Positions 11,978-23,627 of a stretch of 64,000 nucleotides of DNA are shown here, one piece after another. This DNA comes from Telopea speciosissima (lineage: Eukaryota > Streptophyta > Magnoliopsida > Proteales > Proteaceae), in assembly GCF_018873765.1 (NCBI RefSeq), contig NC_057925.1, forward strand, positions 3,612,927 to 3,676,926, in the 5' to 3' direction. The number at the start of each line of letters is the position of its first letter. Position 1 is the stretch's first letter. Under the pieces are notes generated by a model. It was not told the DNA's origin. It searched no databases and was given only the letters and a program-made list of their open reading frames with translations. Position numbers and translations under genes: made by a program.

Positions 11978-12019
<42 letters not shown>

Positions 12020-12868
12020 TACATGTATGTACTTTCATCAACAACATCCCGAGTGTGGTAGTAGATTCAGCCCCTTTGCCTTCTTGTCCTCTCAAATTTT
12101 GTTTTCTCTAGTTCTCCACCATCCAATGCAAAGTGCAAACAGTGAAACTGTAGCGCTGCTCTCTCAAGTCTCTACTATGAATGTAAATACATAGTCGAAA
12201 ATGTGTACTTGATTCATGTTTGTATCTATTTAGAGAAATCCATATTCAAAAAACCAGTTCCTAAAAACAATATGAATTTGATTGAAAGCTAATTAGATTT
12301 GGATACCGATAGTGTTCTATTCAATTCATTTACATTATGGGTGTGAATTGCAAACTGAAACCGTTTAACCCGAACCACTAAACCATTTATCAATCGCTTT
12401 TGCTTTAGTATTAAGAAGAAACCGTGGTTTATTAAATGGTTTGGCTTTAGTTTTAAGAAGTGATTATACATACTAAATCAATAATTAAAAAAAAAAACTG
12501 GTTCATGCGGGCATTTTATATATGTTTCCTAATGTTTTGTAGTTGATTTAAATAATATAAATTAATTTATATTGTTTTTATTTATTAAGTCACAATTTGA
12601 GTCTCAATGTCGTGATTCAAACCCAACAACATCAGATTTGTTTTTTTTATTTATTAGGATTTCAAAAATAGGTTCATTCACAATTGGGCCCATAACTGTT
12701 AACTCGAATCGACAGTAAAATCAAAATCAATAAAAATCATTTAACCAAAATCGTTTAACCAGAATCATTAATTAATTGCTTTCGATTTGATACATTGGAA
12801 CCATTTAATAAATGGTTCGATTTTAGTTTCTACCCTTCACAACCAAACCTAAGTTTACATCCCTAGCT
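11878..12868. mobile_element. Possible non-autonomous hAT-type element
   Basis: The left end TAGAGATGTAAA and right end TTTACATCCCTA form an imperfect 12-bp inverted repeat of the kind seen in plant hAT MITEs. I could not find a matching 8-bp target duplication, and the interior is non-coding, so this is tentative. Confidence 0.3.
11981..12016. repeat. (AT)n microsatellite
   Basis: Eighteen uninterrupted AT units. Confidence 0.95.
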
Positions 12869-14342
12869 AGCCTTGAGGAATCGTCTCCCAAAATTTAATC
12901 AATGTTTATTCTTTTTTCTTATCAACAAAGAAATATATCAAAATAAACAAAATAAGATTACAGAATTAATGTCCAAATATACTTGGACGGAAAATGAACA
13001 AAAAATCAAATAGATAGATTACTCACCTCAACATCGCCATCAGTAATAAAAACTATCTAATGGACAAGGAAATAGAAAGAAACTAAGGAAAAAAATCTAG
13101 ATATGGCAAAAGCATCCAATAGTCGTATTATGTAATTATTTTTTAATTAAGTCATCTCAATAACTATTTAAGATGTAGATTTAAATACGCTTTTACTAAC
13201 TATGGGTGTGACAACAAAGGACAATCTAATAACAATACCTGAGAGGGATAGGCATGCCGCTCACGTGCAACATGCTTGCGGGTGGCACCAATGGGCCACA
13301 AGACATGGCATCATACAGGAGGGGCATGGATCATTTCAAAAAGCGAAAAGAGAAAGATGGACATAGTGCATGCTAGCATGCAGCATGCGGGTGGTGTATC
13401 TAGCCTTTTTCTTAACAATATTTAATAAAAATTATTCTATTACAAACAGAAGGTTACAAACAGAATTTGTAATTAAAAAGTAACTTGGCCTACAGTTTAC
13501 ATTTAAATTTGGGTGTCTATCTCAAACGAATAAAGTTACGTAATTAGGTCTCGAGTTATTCTTTGTTCACCAACTTCATAATAAGTTTAAGGGGAAAAGA
13601 TCCACACCCTGTTCACGTGTGAATTCTTTCCAATGCTCTCTCATAAAAAGTGAGCCCCACACGTGTTTTTGCTTAATTTTTCTATTTTGAAAAATATGGG
13701 GTCCACATGGATTGACACTTTTTCCAGACCACTAAGTGGTGGTAGCATGCGGATTCCTACATACAAATTGAGGGTGCAAAACAAATCGTTAAATAGGGAG
13801 ACGAGGAGAATGCAGAGAGAATATGTTAGAGCGGCAAGGAAGGAGAGACACCCAGAGAGGGTTGTACACCCTGACAGCATGTACAACCTTTTCCCTTGAA
13901 ATATAAGGGCAGGGGATAGACACGCTCCTGGTGTGAGATAGAATCTCCTATGCCAAGCTGATGGGAGTTCGGGAAGGGGCGTCGCATGGTAGTTCTTGAC
14001 AAGGTTTCGAGTTTCTCTTTATGCAACAACTTCATATCAAAAGTGAATAATACATTTAAGGGTAGGGGCATAACACACTACTAGTGTGGCATTGAATCTC
14101 CCACGCCAAACCAATGAGTGCATGGGCAGGAGCATCACACGGTTCACATACAGGGGCCCACATATCAAGGGGGAGAAGAGAATGTGAAAGGTTACATGAT
14201 ACTTGATACTGATAACATTCTTTCTGAAAAGAAAATTTAAATATCACCCTTGGTACTCTTCCAATTAAATTCTTATATGAAGAGATCCAGGAAATACAAT
14301 TAAAAAAAAATTCAAATTTTCATTTGTGTGTGTATAGAGAGT

Positions 14343-17300
14343 CTAAAGGGAAGAGAAAATGGGGAAACCCGGTAGGGTGTTTCCTGAGTCAACGATGAAC
14401 ACATTGCCTGAAACGTAGCCTGAGGAGTCATGGATCAGAAAACGGATAAGTGAAGTCAATGCCGGGTCAATTGTGCCAAATTTTCTTAGAGGAACAGTCC
14501 TCAAAGCTACATTGTTGAGCCAATCTTTCTGCATAAGTCCTTCTGTTATCTCCGACTTGAACAACCCAGGTGCTATTGAGTTCACTCTTATGTTGAGTGG
14601 CCCCAACTCTATAGCCATGATCTGCATAAACAAAACATTTCTTCTTTCAGCCCAATAGACCTGCTCTCTCTTTATTACTATTTCAAGTCCAAAAGCTTAA
14701 TCTATTAGGTGGAGATGGCCTAAGGATGTATATTAAGACACACCAAAGGTCCTATATAATCTATGTGAGACTATACTTTTATAATTCATAATTTCTCAAT
14801 ACATATATATAGGCGGAATACATGTGAAAAGACGCACGAGGGAAAGGTAATCGATAGATGACTATGATACCACGTTGGACGATCCAACCCAAAACCCTAA
14901 GGGGTTATGGATGAGAATTTATAGAGTAATAGTTCCAAATCCTTCATATACTTGAGGAACTCTATTCACCTTAGGGGCCGGGTATCAAAAGTTGGCCTGC
15001 ACCAGTAGGCCCGACTTGAACTGACTAGTTGAAGCCTGAGATCAGCCCGACTGATTACTAAATGTGTCGGGCCCAAGCACTAGCCAATTAATAATCGGGC
15101 GTTCCCGATGAAAAGTGGGAAGGTGGTAAGGTCAGGTCATGTCCATGTTTTATAAATGTAACATGATATGATGAAATAGAAATTACCTTGGTCATGGCAT
15201 TTATACCAGCCTTTGAGGCAACATAGGCAGTAGCTCCGGGTAACTCCCCACGCTGGATTCCACCAATAGATGTAATAAACATAACTGATCCTTTTAGACC
15301 ATTTTCATTGATGCGACGACAGACTGACTTGGTTAATAGCCAGGAACCCGTTAGGTTGGTTTTCAAAGTACTATTCCATTCCTCTTCAGACAAATCTATA
15401 GGGGATTTCACTGTACCTAATACACACATAAAATCGAAATTGAATGTTAAGTAAACAATAAAAACATTCACCCACAAAAAAAATAAAATTTACTGTATAT
15501 TCTCTTGTAATATTATAGAAAACCAAATTCCTAATCATTTTTTTAAGGGCCACGGGACCAGGTAGTGATATTTTACCCCCTTTTTTTTTATTTTTTTATC
15601 ATTGAGTATCGAGGACCCATAGGCCACTAGGATGGAATCCCAAAAAGACGGCCAGGAGAGGGCGGCCAAGGGTGGCGGAGAGGACTTGAACTAGAGACCT
15701 AAGCCAAAGATCTGCTTCAATGAGACAGATACGAACCACCAAACCAAGCTGGTATCCCCATTTGAGCATATTCATTCCTACCCAAGTTAGGGAAAGTTCT
15801 TAACAAAAAAAAAAAAAGAAAAAAAAAGAGAGAAAAAACTCCAAAGAAGAATGGTTTGGAATAGGTGAGATCCATGCAAGCTTCCTACTCAGCTCTTGGC
15901 ACTATATTATAAAGCATACAACATTGATTCAACTCTCCATGAGAGACTAAAAAATAAAAAATTTAGCCTTTCACAAAATATATATGGATATAATATATAT
16001 GTATTACAAACTTTAAATGTCATCCACATTTTGTTATAAAATATATTATATATGAAGATAATAAGTGATATAACATTATTTTACGTAAACTTGATAATTT
16101 TCTCTCCGATCCATTCTAGCCATGCATTTCCTTCTCCCTCACCATGATTAGGGCCAATCAGGGTTAACCCAACCCGACCTTGGGGACAGATCAGGGTTGA
16201 ATTTTTTGGACCCTAAATTAGGGATAGGTCGGACCTTGGCCTAGATAAGGGGACTCAAAGTTGGGCTAGAGTTCTATAAAGCCCAACTCAACCCGATCTT
16301 GTTGCAGCCCTAATACTGATTCCTCTCTTTTTTTTTCAAGAAAAGAGTTTGTTGTTCATGAGTGTGGCTCCCGCACCAATCGAACCAAAAGGTAACGATG
16401 ATTGACTTTTGTACAAAGATACATAATATACCCCGCTCTTAGACAAAGGACACTTTCCTTTTTTTATTAACAAACATTACTTCTTTGGGTTCATTCTGCG
16501 TATCCTTCCAACCCCCTTCAAAAAGTCATAGTTACAAGAAATAACGTCGAACTCTCAATTTTTTTTAAATTTTTTTTAAGGTTTCCGAATAGAAGACTGA
16601 ATCTAGGAACCCCACTCCGGCAAGGCATTTGGGCAGGGGTAAGTAGGGCTATAAACAGATCGGATTCGGCTCGGATAGTGCTATATCCGCATCCACATCC
16701 GTTTAACTATCGGATGGATTCAGATAGTACCAAACGGATACGGACACGGATACAGATCAGATATTTTATCTGTTTACATGTAAATATAGCTTTTCGGATA
16801 GCTATAGCCTATCCGTATCCACATCCGTTTAGCTTTTGGACGGATTCGGATAGTGCTAAACGGATACGGAAACGGATTTTGACTATTCATTTACACCCCT
16901 AGGGGTAAGGCGGACATTGTGTGCAACACTGTGTCTAGGCAGTACGATCCTACCGGACTGCTCGGTAGTAGAGAATCAAATTTTTTCCTGTACGGTTCCC
17001 TGACCGGTGCGGTTCCCTAGTTCCTCTCACAAGAGGAGGGTGGACCCCACCTAGGCAGACTGTTCGATCAGGTGTCCCGGGTGGGTCCCACCCCCCTCTT
17101 GTGAGAGGAATTAGGGAACCGCACCAGTCAAGAACCATAGACAATAATTGTCTGTAGAGGATCCAAATTGCTGAATCTAAAAGTATTTTCTTTTATGCAA
17201 GTATGCCCTGAAAAGACTCAACAATTATAGCACGTGTTAAAATATTTTTCCCAAAACACATAGCTAATACATTCTAATATCTCCATTGGTATATGCAATT

Positions 17301-18028
17301 GGCCTATGGTTTTAAAAATCGGAATCAGATAGTTGAATTCGCAATGACTGATCCAACACGATCAATTTACACTCAAAACCTTAAAAATTTCCGAGTTTTT
17401 GAACCTGTGAACTGATTCTAGGGTTCTTGAAGGTACAGATTCCGATCCGATTCGGATTAGAATCGTCACTGTCCTATTATGTCTCCGTATTTTAAAACCT
17501 TGAATAAGGCCATAGGCATGTCTCACGGCACTCAAGATTGATACAAAATATAATAGAACAGTTAAACTTCGAAGTTCGAACCCCACACGGCCACACCCAT
17601 CCCAAATCCATCGGAAACTCATCAAAGAAAGAGAGAGAGAAGGGGGATTTACCTCTAACTCCGGCAGCGTTAACCAAGGCATCGATCCGGCCGAACACAT
17701 TCCAGGCAATCTGAACAGAGGCGTCGATCACAGGTCCCGCAGCGCTCAGGTCGAGCTCTACTGCAACAGCTAGGGTTCCTGTAGGGGAATTGGATTTGAC
17801 ATCACACGATGAAGATGAAATTGAAGCTTTCGACTTTTGGTTGATTTCGTCGCAGAGAGACTTTAATCGATCCTTTCTACGAGCAGCGGCGATAATGTTG
17901 CAACCTGCCCTGGCGAGATTCAAGCAGAATTCTCTCCCTAACCCTGAAGATGCCCCAGTCACCATCACCACCTTTCCATCCAACCTATTCCATGGCTCCA
18001 GACTTCTTTCGCTTCCTTCATTCCCCAT
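14343..18028 (-). CDS. Short-chain dehydrogenase/reductase (FabG-like), copy 2, three exons
   Basis: Exons 17653-18028, 15187-15416 and 14343-14621 (376+230+279 bp, 294 aa) use the same two intron positions and phases as copy 1, and exons 2 and 3 have identical lengths. Motifs: TGASSGLG at 24-31, NAAG at 120-123, Ser175, and active-site YVASK with Tyr190 and Lys194. The C-terminus is FPIFSSL. Exon 1 is 54 bp longer than in copy 1 because of a Ser-rich insert after the DEINQ stretch. NAAG replaces the more usual NNAG, a change also seen in working SDRs. It is intact in every part I can read and so is probably the functional or subfunctional paralogue. The start is the ATG followed by [12 protein letters not shown], aligned with the copy 1 start. 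Confidence 0.92.
14690..15080. mobile_element. Possible small LTR-element (TRIM-like) remnant in SDR2 intron 2
   Basis: Contains the phrase AAAAGCTTAATCTATTAGGTGG, a block GACTATGATACCACGTTGG that resembles a tRNA-Met primer site with LTR edge, and a block typical of plant TRIM LTRs. Comparable words occur at 30890-31000 and 51113-51250. Ends are not defined. Confidence 0.3.
16644..16901. mobile_element. hAT-type MITE with 8-bp target duplication
   Basis: 258 bp with ends TAGGGCTATAAA and TTTACACCCCTA. It is flanked by exact 8-bp duplications GGGGTAAG at 16636-16643 and 16902-16909. The interior is built of alternating CGGATACGG/CCGTATCCG-like words. The 8-bp duplication and TAGGG-type ends indicate the hAT superfamily. 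Related sequences lie at 32717-32870, 33004-33155 and 51990-52135. Confidence 0.85.
17001..17130. repeat. Foldback element with about 43-bp arms
   Basis: The arm at 17001-17043 (TGACCGGTGCGGTTCCCTAG and onward) is the near-perfect inverse of 17088-17130, separated by a spacer of about 45 bp. It resembles the foldback family at 18849-19018, 35908-36073 and 42959-43111. Confidence 0.8.
17306..17502. mobile_element. MITE-like element of the GGTTTTAAA family
   Basis: The left end ATGGTTTTAAAAATCGG and the right end TTTTAAAACCTTG are imperfect inverted repeats. It lies immediately downstream of exon 1 of SDR copy 2, in intron 1. Same family as 1668-1858. Confidence 0.5.
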
Positions 18029-18062
18029 TCCTTCCTTGCTTGATTCAAACCCTATCGAGACT

Positions 18063-18063
<1 letters not shown>

Positions 18064-18090
<27 letters not shown>
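18064..18090. repeat. (AG)n microsatellite upstream of SDR copy 2
   Basis: CT run on the gene strand beginning about 36 bp upstream of the ATG at 18028, thus in the 5' UTR. TATA-like AT-rich sequence lies farther up, near 18130-18155. Confidence 0.9.
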
Positions 18091-18098
<8 letters not shown>

Positions 18099-18401
18099 GG
18101 GATGGCACAAAGAAATACGTCCTCGGTCGCTTAATAAATAAGAGCAATTATAAGGCCCTCTAACAACGAAACTTCAATAACTCCAGCACTCCCACCAATT
18201 TGGTGTGACAAGAAGTTATTATGTTGACCATAACAGTTATTTTCAACAATTTTGTCATGAAACCGTTTCAATGGGAGGCATGACTCATGTGAATTAAAGA
18301 TTAGAATATCTTCTACCAACACAATCCTTGTCTTTTTCTTTCTTAGTAAAATATTATAATCACAAGGGTATGTTAATTTTCTACATCAATTCTGGTATGT
18401 G

Positions 18402-18652
18402 CATGGTTTTAGTGCACGATATCGGAATGAGTATCGGCAACATGTAAAATTGATATGATATAGATACGGTATCAGTTTGGATCGAACAAAATTACTCCTG
18501 AAATTCCTTTAAAATAAGTTTTTTGATCATTTTACCCCTTATCCGTATCGTGCTATCGATACGATATTGGCATGGTATCAAATATCAGTGACTAGCAAAA
18601 CCGATATATATCATCCAATACGGACGATACAATACCGATACTTAAAACCATG
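18402..18652. mobile_element. MITE-like element of the GGTTTTAAA family
   Basis: The left end CATGGTTTTAGTGC and the right end ACTTAAAACCATG are inverted. The interior is rich in GATACGG/CCGATAC words. Confidence 0.55.
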
Positions 18653-18848
18653 GCCATGTGTACATATGATGTGTCTACTCTGGTTGTTGAAAGTGAGAAC
18701 ATGATCTTGACTAACCCATTTGTCAACTTTCAACAAAAAAAAATTTGTCCATGCTAATTAAGGACCCATATGCCAACTACAAAGGGGAAAGCGAAGGCCT
18801 ATAGACCACTAGAGGAAAGGGAAAAGCTCATAGGCCACCTAAAAGGAT

Positions 18849-19018
18849 CTTTATATCCCTCCAGATCCCTGTCTGACCCGGTTTTCCAAGTGCCTCTAAT
18901 AAAGGGGGACACAATAACCATCATATCCCTGCCCAAACACTGTGCTTAGATGGGATTCACCCCTCCTTATTGCAGGCACTGGGGAATTGGGTTGGACAGA
19001 AACCTAGAGGAGATAATT
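18849..19018. repeat. Foldback element, diverged arms
   Basis: TTATATCCCTCCAGATCCC at the left is inverse to the right end around GGAATTGGGTTGGACAG...GAGGAGATAATT. The arm pattern matches the 35908-36073 family at lower identity. Confidence 0.55.
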
Positions 19019-19406
19019 TTTCCCAACTGAACAAGGGAGGAGAACCGTCTCGAACTTGGGAAATGCGAGGTGGTCGTTGCTTGGCAACTTTCATAATTTG
19101 ATTCAATCAAATATATGTCTGGGTATTGGTATGAATATTCTCTATTGTGCAATTTCCCAACTTAAATAAGAATAGACAGCTTAGGACAAACCGTGAGAAT
19201 GAACGGCTTTTGAACTTTCTTGTGATTTTTGTATATATCACAAACTTCCGTGACACTAATTACTATCCCTTTTTTCCTCAATGAAAACGATAGGTAGTCT
19301 AGTAACCTCTATTTTCTACACCTAAAAAGATGATATTTTAAGTAATGGGTTTTTTTTTTTTTTTTTTTGGGTGGGGAAGGGTTAAAAACTATAATCTTAA
19401 TGGGGC

Positions 19407-19514
19407 GTTGTTCTCTGTGCTACAAGCACATGGGGGTGGGTGCAATGACCACCCTACCCCACTGCACAGGTTACCCATGTGCCTGGAAGTAGTCTACGTT
19501 GCGGCACAGAGAAC
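19407..19514. repeat. Short foldback element
   Basis: GTTCTCTGTGC near the left edge pairs with GCACAGAGAAC at the right edge, and inner words CACATGGG and CCCATGTG also pair. Confidence 0.6.
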
Positions 19515-19549
19515 ATTCTCCCAATTTTAATACTGCAAAAATTTCCCTT

Positions 19550-20690
19550 ATTGATAGACCATGTCAAGGGATCTCTTGTCATGAACACCTAAATCCATTA
19601 GGTGGAAGGATCAAATGGTAAATCTTGCAGTTAGATACATGAAATTAAATAATGGTGTCAGATCTGTCATATCGGTGGATCCATATCAGATTGACCAATG
19701 CTGATACCGATACTTGATCCTGTATCAGTGGAATGATTCTTTTTAAGGGCAAATCTATGCAGAAAATAATTTTTATTGAAATTGCGTGCAAAACCATTAG
19801 ATACAGTCGATACCGATATTAATATTCATGGAAGGATATGTTTAATTTTTTTTTTGTATACATTTCAAATTTCAATCCTTTACCCCCATCTAATGATAAA
19901 CCCTCCTATGCAATGCCCATGCACTCCCTCGGTGGTTGCACTTATGTTTCATTCCTATATTTTTCAATGATTTTGTTTTGTCACGTGATCAACTCTTGGG
20001 TCGAAACTTAACATAAGAGTAAAGAACACCATGGGTTCTACTTGTCTATAAAATTTAAACCCAATCTAATTTGCCAAATACAGATATAAGCATTTGACAA
20101 TGACTTGGTTATGTGGAGGCCAGAAAACCTTCTCCAATTTATTACTATGAGAAGTAGAAAGATGGAATAGATAGAGGAGTAAACGAGGAGATTGCTACGA
20201 CCACACCATACTCTATCAGTCTATCTAAATATGAAAGCTTAGCTCCCTAGGGTAGTCGACCTCCAAATTATTCTCTCTCTAAACAAAACAAAGGAAAAAT
20301 GCATCGAGAGGATCAATCAAGGCCTTGATATCTGTTTGACAGAGGTTTATTGGTTTGCTAAAAATATTTTCCACATAAATAGGGCCCAAATTTTGACAAG
20401 AAAATTCTCTCCAACGTCCCAATGAGTGCAGCATGCATCTGACAATTGGAGCTATTCGGTCGTACAATGCGCACTGGAGAGAATCCAGATATCAAATTTT
20501 GTGGACAATTAGACCTCATTGTTCCTTACGTGTCAAGTTTCAGCTCATCCCGAATTGACCAAATGGCACAATAAAACTTTAAACGTCTAAGACTACCAAG
20601 GTATCAATTATAAAAAAATAAAAAAACCGTATGAGAGAGAAATTGCACTCTAATGGTGTTTGTTTCTTCAATGTTAAACCAAAAAAATAA
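19550..20690. other. Spacer between foldback repeats and the Mutator-like element, no gene seen
   Basis: AT-rich sequence without recognisable domains. Its last nine bases belong to the left target duplication of the Mutator-like element (20691-20699). Confidence 0.5.
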
Positions 20691-20861
20691 TAATAAAATG
20701 AGTAAATATCAGTCTCCTCCCCTCTAAGTTTTTTTAATATCAATCCAATACCTAAGTTTTGAAAAATATCATCCCTCTCCCCTACTTTATAAAGTTACTA
20801 TCAACCGTACCCTAACTGACTAACGCTGTTAAAAAAAAAATTGAAAAGACAAAATCACCCC

Positions 20862-21105
20862 GTCTTCTTCTTCTTCTTCCTCCTCCTCTGCAACCCCAAC
20901 GGCCTCCACAGGCGAAAACCTCAAAGCAGTTGCGGCAGTGGTAAATCTGCAATTTTTCTCCCTTACATGGAGCTCATCGACGGTAAAAACCTCCCCCTTC
21001 GATCCTCTTCCACCGCCACCACCACCACGAGCTCCATCTCTTCACTCGCATTCTCCTTCTTCCCCAACCGAAACCCACCTTCTACTCCATCTCTAACTGA
21101 TATAT
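20862..21105. other. GC-rich block inside the Pack-MULE, possibly another captured gene piece
   Basis: Base composition shifts abruptly from AT-rich TIR to GC-rich sequence with (CTT)n and (CCACCG)n-like repeats. The longest open frame is on the plus strand and is Ser/Thr/Pro-rich without a recognised domain. The look of captured exon or 5' UTR sequence is an inference. Confidence 0.35.
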
Positions 21106-21323
21106 AAATTTTTTTTGTTTTCTAAAATCTCAACCCAGCCGAACCCATCTCCTTTTCCAATTTTTTGAAACCCACTCTCTTCTCCCATTTCTGGAACCCA
21201 CTCACCGAACCCAATAGAAAAATCTTGTGAAAAACCTTGCTTTCTTGATTATTTCTTCTTCTTTGTTTACAGAACCTGCCCTATAAAATAAAATAAAAAC
21301 GATTGACTGGGGATTTCTATAGT

Positions 21324-21422
21324 CTACAATAGATAAATTTAATTGATTTACTGCTATTTTACCAACTAAAAGAGGGAAACAATGGCTAAAACAGAAGATC
21401 AAACATAAACATGATTCGCCAC
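21324..21422 (+). repeat. 99-bp direct repeat, copy A, inside the Pack-MULE
   Basis: Matches 22056-22154 with only two differences that I can see. Both copies contain ATGGCTAAAACAGAAGATC and end GATTCGCCAC. The pair brackets the GST fragment. Confidence 0.9.
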
Positions 21423-21621
21423 TGATTTAAAAGGGGGAATTCTGTTTTCATATGAATTTTTGATCTGGTCTTTCAACAGGGTTATGTGTTGACCGAATCA
21501 TGTGGAGTTGCAACATTAGAGAATCCAAATGTAGGAACTCGAATTTTGGTTCATCTGGGCAACTTGCTTCAGAAGTTGGTAGTGGTGGTGCTGGCGGTGA
21601 TCTGGTCTTGATAATTGTTGC

Positions 21622-21900
21622 AGCCATTTGGTGCATGTGATTCCGGTACTGGAAGACGGAGATCTAAAACTATTCGAATCTAGAGCGATAACGGTGTACT
21701 TGTGGAAGAAATACAAGGATCAAGTGAGGATTTGCTGGGATTGAAAGGGGGAAATTTGAAGGAAGAAGCCATGGTAGGGGTATGGATTGAAGTGGAATCG
21801 CAGCAATACACCCCTGCTATTACACCTATCATCTCTGAATACTTCTTAGCTCCTATGCGAGGCAGAACCCCTGACCAGAAGGCGATCGATGATGGAATCA
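21622..21900 (+). pseudogene. Captured phi-class glutathione S-transferase (GSTF) fragment
   Basis: In two or three frames the plus strand encodes GSTF sequence: QPFG, a one-base slip, VIPVLEDGDLKLFESRAIT and KKYKDQ (from 21637), then after a further frameshift near 21715 DLLG, GNLKEEAMVGVWIEVESQQY and PDQKAIDDGI. The ESRAIT stretch is the end of the glutathione-binding thioredoxin domain, and the rest is the start of the alpha-helical domain. The first about 45 residues with the catalytic Ser region and the C-terminal half are absent. Phi GST genes usually have an intron close to this region, but the fragment reads through, so it could derive from spliced RNA. It is not functional. Confidence 0.8.
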
Positions 21901-22055
21901 CAACAATAGAATGCCACTAAAATCGTTGGAGGTCAGATCAAGTTGTTGAAGAAAAGAGATTTGAGAAATCGATTTTGGTATTTGTCCATTCTTTGTTTCC
22001 ACTCAAATCAATGACTTCAATTTGGAGTTTCTGATTCAATAAATTACAGATCTTG

Positions 22056-22154
22056 CTACAATAGATAAATTTAATTGATTTACTGCTATTTTACCAACTA
22101 AAAGAGAGAAACAATGGCTAAAACAGAAGATCAAACATCAACATGATTCGCCAC
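22056..22154 (+). repeat. 99-bp direct repeat, copy B, inside the Pack-MULE
   Basis: Second copy of the repeat at 21324-21422, same orientation, 732 bp downstream. Confidence 0.9.
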
Positions 22155-22291
22155 GATCTTAGGGGGCATTTTATAGTCAATTTTTTTTTTCAGCTTCAGC
22201 TTCAGAAGAAGAGAAGAAGAAGAAGGATGAAAATGGGCTTTGATTTTCAAGGAAAAACGATATTAAAAAAGATTAAGGGTATTGTTTTTTT

Positions 22292-23627
22292 GGGAAATTT
22301 TCGGCGACACCCCCTCCATTGGACCGTGGAATTAATGCCACCCCATTAAATCCCAATATATCAATTTGGACCCAAAATCTAAGAGAAAAACCCTTTTAAC
22401 CATTAATTAGTGATGTCAGCTTGTTGCATTTTTTTTAAAGATTATTTTACCCTTCCCCTCAAGACAACTAAACCCTAGTCTTCTTCTTCCTTAGTCAATT
22501 TCCCATCTCTGCAACTGGCACTGCTGCCCATCTCTCACCTCTGCACCCTTGCACACACACACTTGGGGTGGATCTTCCAAGCCCCAACTCCAAACCCAGT
22601 TTGGCCTCCGCCTTCCTCTCTTCCATCCTCCACGACCTCAACTTGCTCCTCAAATCCGGTGTCCTCCGCCAACCGAATGCCATTGTTCTCTCTCAACCCT
22701 GTCCCGGCTCCGGCAAAGACGAGCTAGGTTTTTTCATCTACAACCTCTTCGCTCGCTTGCAGGTCAGAGGCATCGAGTTCAAGAAGGCGGCCCTGGATTC
22801 GCTGCTCCAGCTCCTCAGAGAAGATGACAAGGCTGCTGTTTTGGTCCCAAAAGAGGGCGACAGTGGTTGCCTGGTCCATTTGCTCAGCTCTAGTAATCCA
22901 TCTCCCTCAGTTCGAGAGCAGGCGCCGTTGGCTGTTTCTCTCATTGCCACCGCCAACGATTCATCCAGGAATTGCATCATGGAAGAAGGGGGTTTGGCCC
23001 TCTGCTTCGTCTTCTAGAGACGGGCTCTTCGGATTTGAAGGAATACACACTCCTATCTTACCATTGAACAATTGAGAACCTGCAACCACTGTTTCTTCCT
23101 TCTTCCATCTTTGCGATCTTGCTCACCTGACAACCTTCAATCGGCCGACGACTGCGCTGTAAGTGAACTCTTCTCTCCATTCTATCTATTCTCTCTACTC
23201 CTCCCGTCCCCTGCTACCTGAGCAAGCACATTCCCTTTCCCATATTACAGGCGATCTTGTTGTCCCCTGATGAATAGTCAATAGATTATGGTAGATTTCA
23301 TTTTATTTTATTTTTTAATTTTTCCTTGTGCATCCAATTCCTTGTTTAATCAAGACCTGGGATATAAGGTTCGAAGACTGTGAACGAAACAGATCAGTAA
23401 CATGAAACAGATCAATTACTGGCTTAGGTAATGGTAGCCGGAGACGAAGAAGAACGGGAGAGGAAGAGTTAGACAGAGAAGGCTGGGGTTTTTTAGTCAT
23501 TTTACTTCTACTTGGTTAACCCTCAGTTAGTTCCGTTAGTTTTTGGGCCCAAATTGATATATTGGGACTTAATGGAGTGGCATTAATTCCACGCTCCAAC
23601 GGAGGGGGTGTTGCCAAAAATTTCCCC
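22292..23627. mobile_element. Second TIR element nested inside the Pack-MULE, with ARM-repeat fragment
   Basis: The left arm from 22292 (GGGAAATTTTCGGCGACACC and onward) is the inverse of the right arm ending at 23627, with about 100 bp recognisable on each side: the phrase CCCAATATATCAATTTGG at 22352-22369 is inverse to the phrase at 23549-23567. Both edges abut T-runs (T7 left, T10 right), so the target duplication cannot be resolved. The interior carries GC-rich coding sequence of an ARM-repeat gene. It belongs to a different TIR family from the outer element. Confidence 0.7.
22568..23040 (+). pseudogene. Captured ARM-repeat protein gene fragment
   Basis: About 140 residues are open from 22568 but without an ATG at the start. 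They include AFLSSILHDLNLLLKSGVLR, then FKKAALDSLLQLLREDDKAA, a GCLVHLLSSSNPSPSVREQA block and NCIMEEGG. Helical Leu-rich repeats with EGG-LxxLL spacing are typical of plant armadillo-repeat (VAC8-like) proteins. At about 22988 a one-base indel moves the reading to another frame, where PLLRLLETGSSDLKE continues the ARM pattern to about 23040. A 5' portion of a larger gene appears to have been captured; it has no intact start, stop or full repeat array. Confidence 0.6.

Larger units (their letters stand above)
10567..14342. other. Spacer between SDR copies 1 and 2, no gene seen
   Basis: AT-rich sequence with poly-A and (AT)n tracts. It holds a possible hAT-type element at 11878-12868 and many stop codons in all frames. 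Short open stretches here have no recognisable similarity. Confidence 0.55.

Noticed and set aside
22568-23017. ARM-repeat frame as a complete small host gene
   Set aside because: It has no ATG at the start, is frameshifted near 22988 and is enclosed by transposon inverted repeats.
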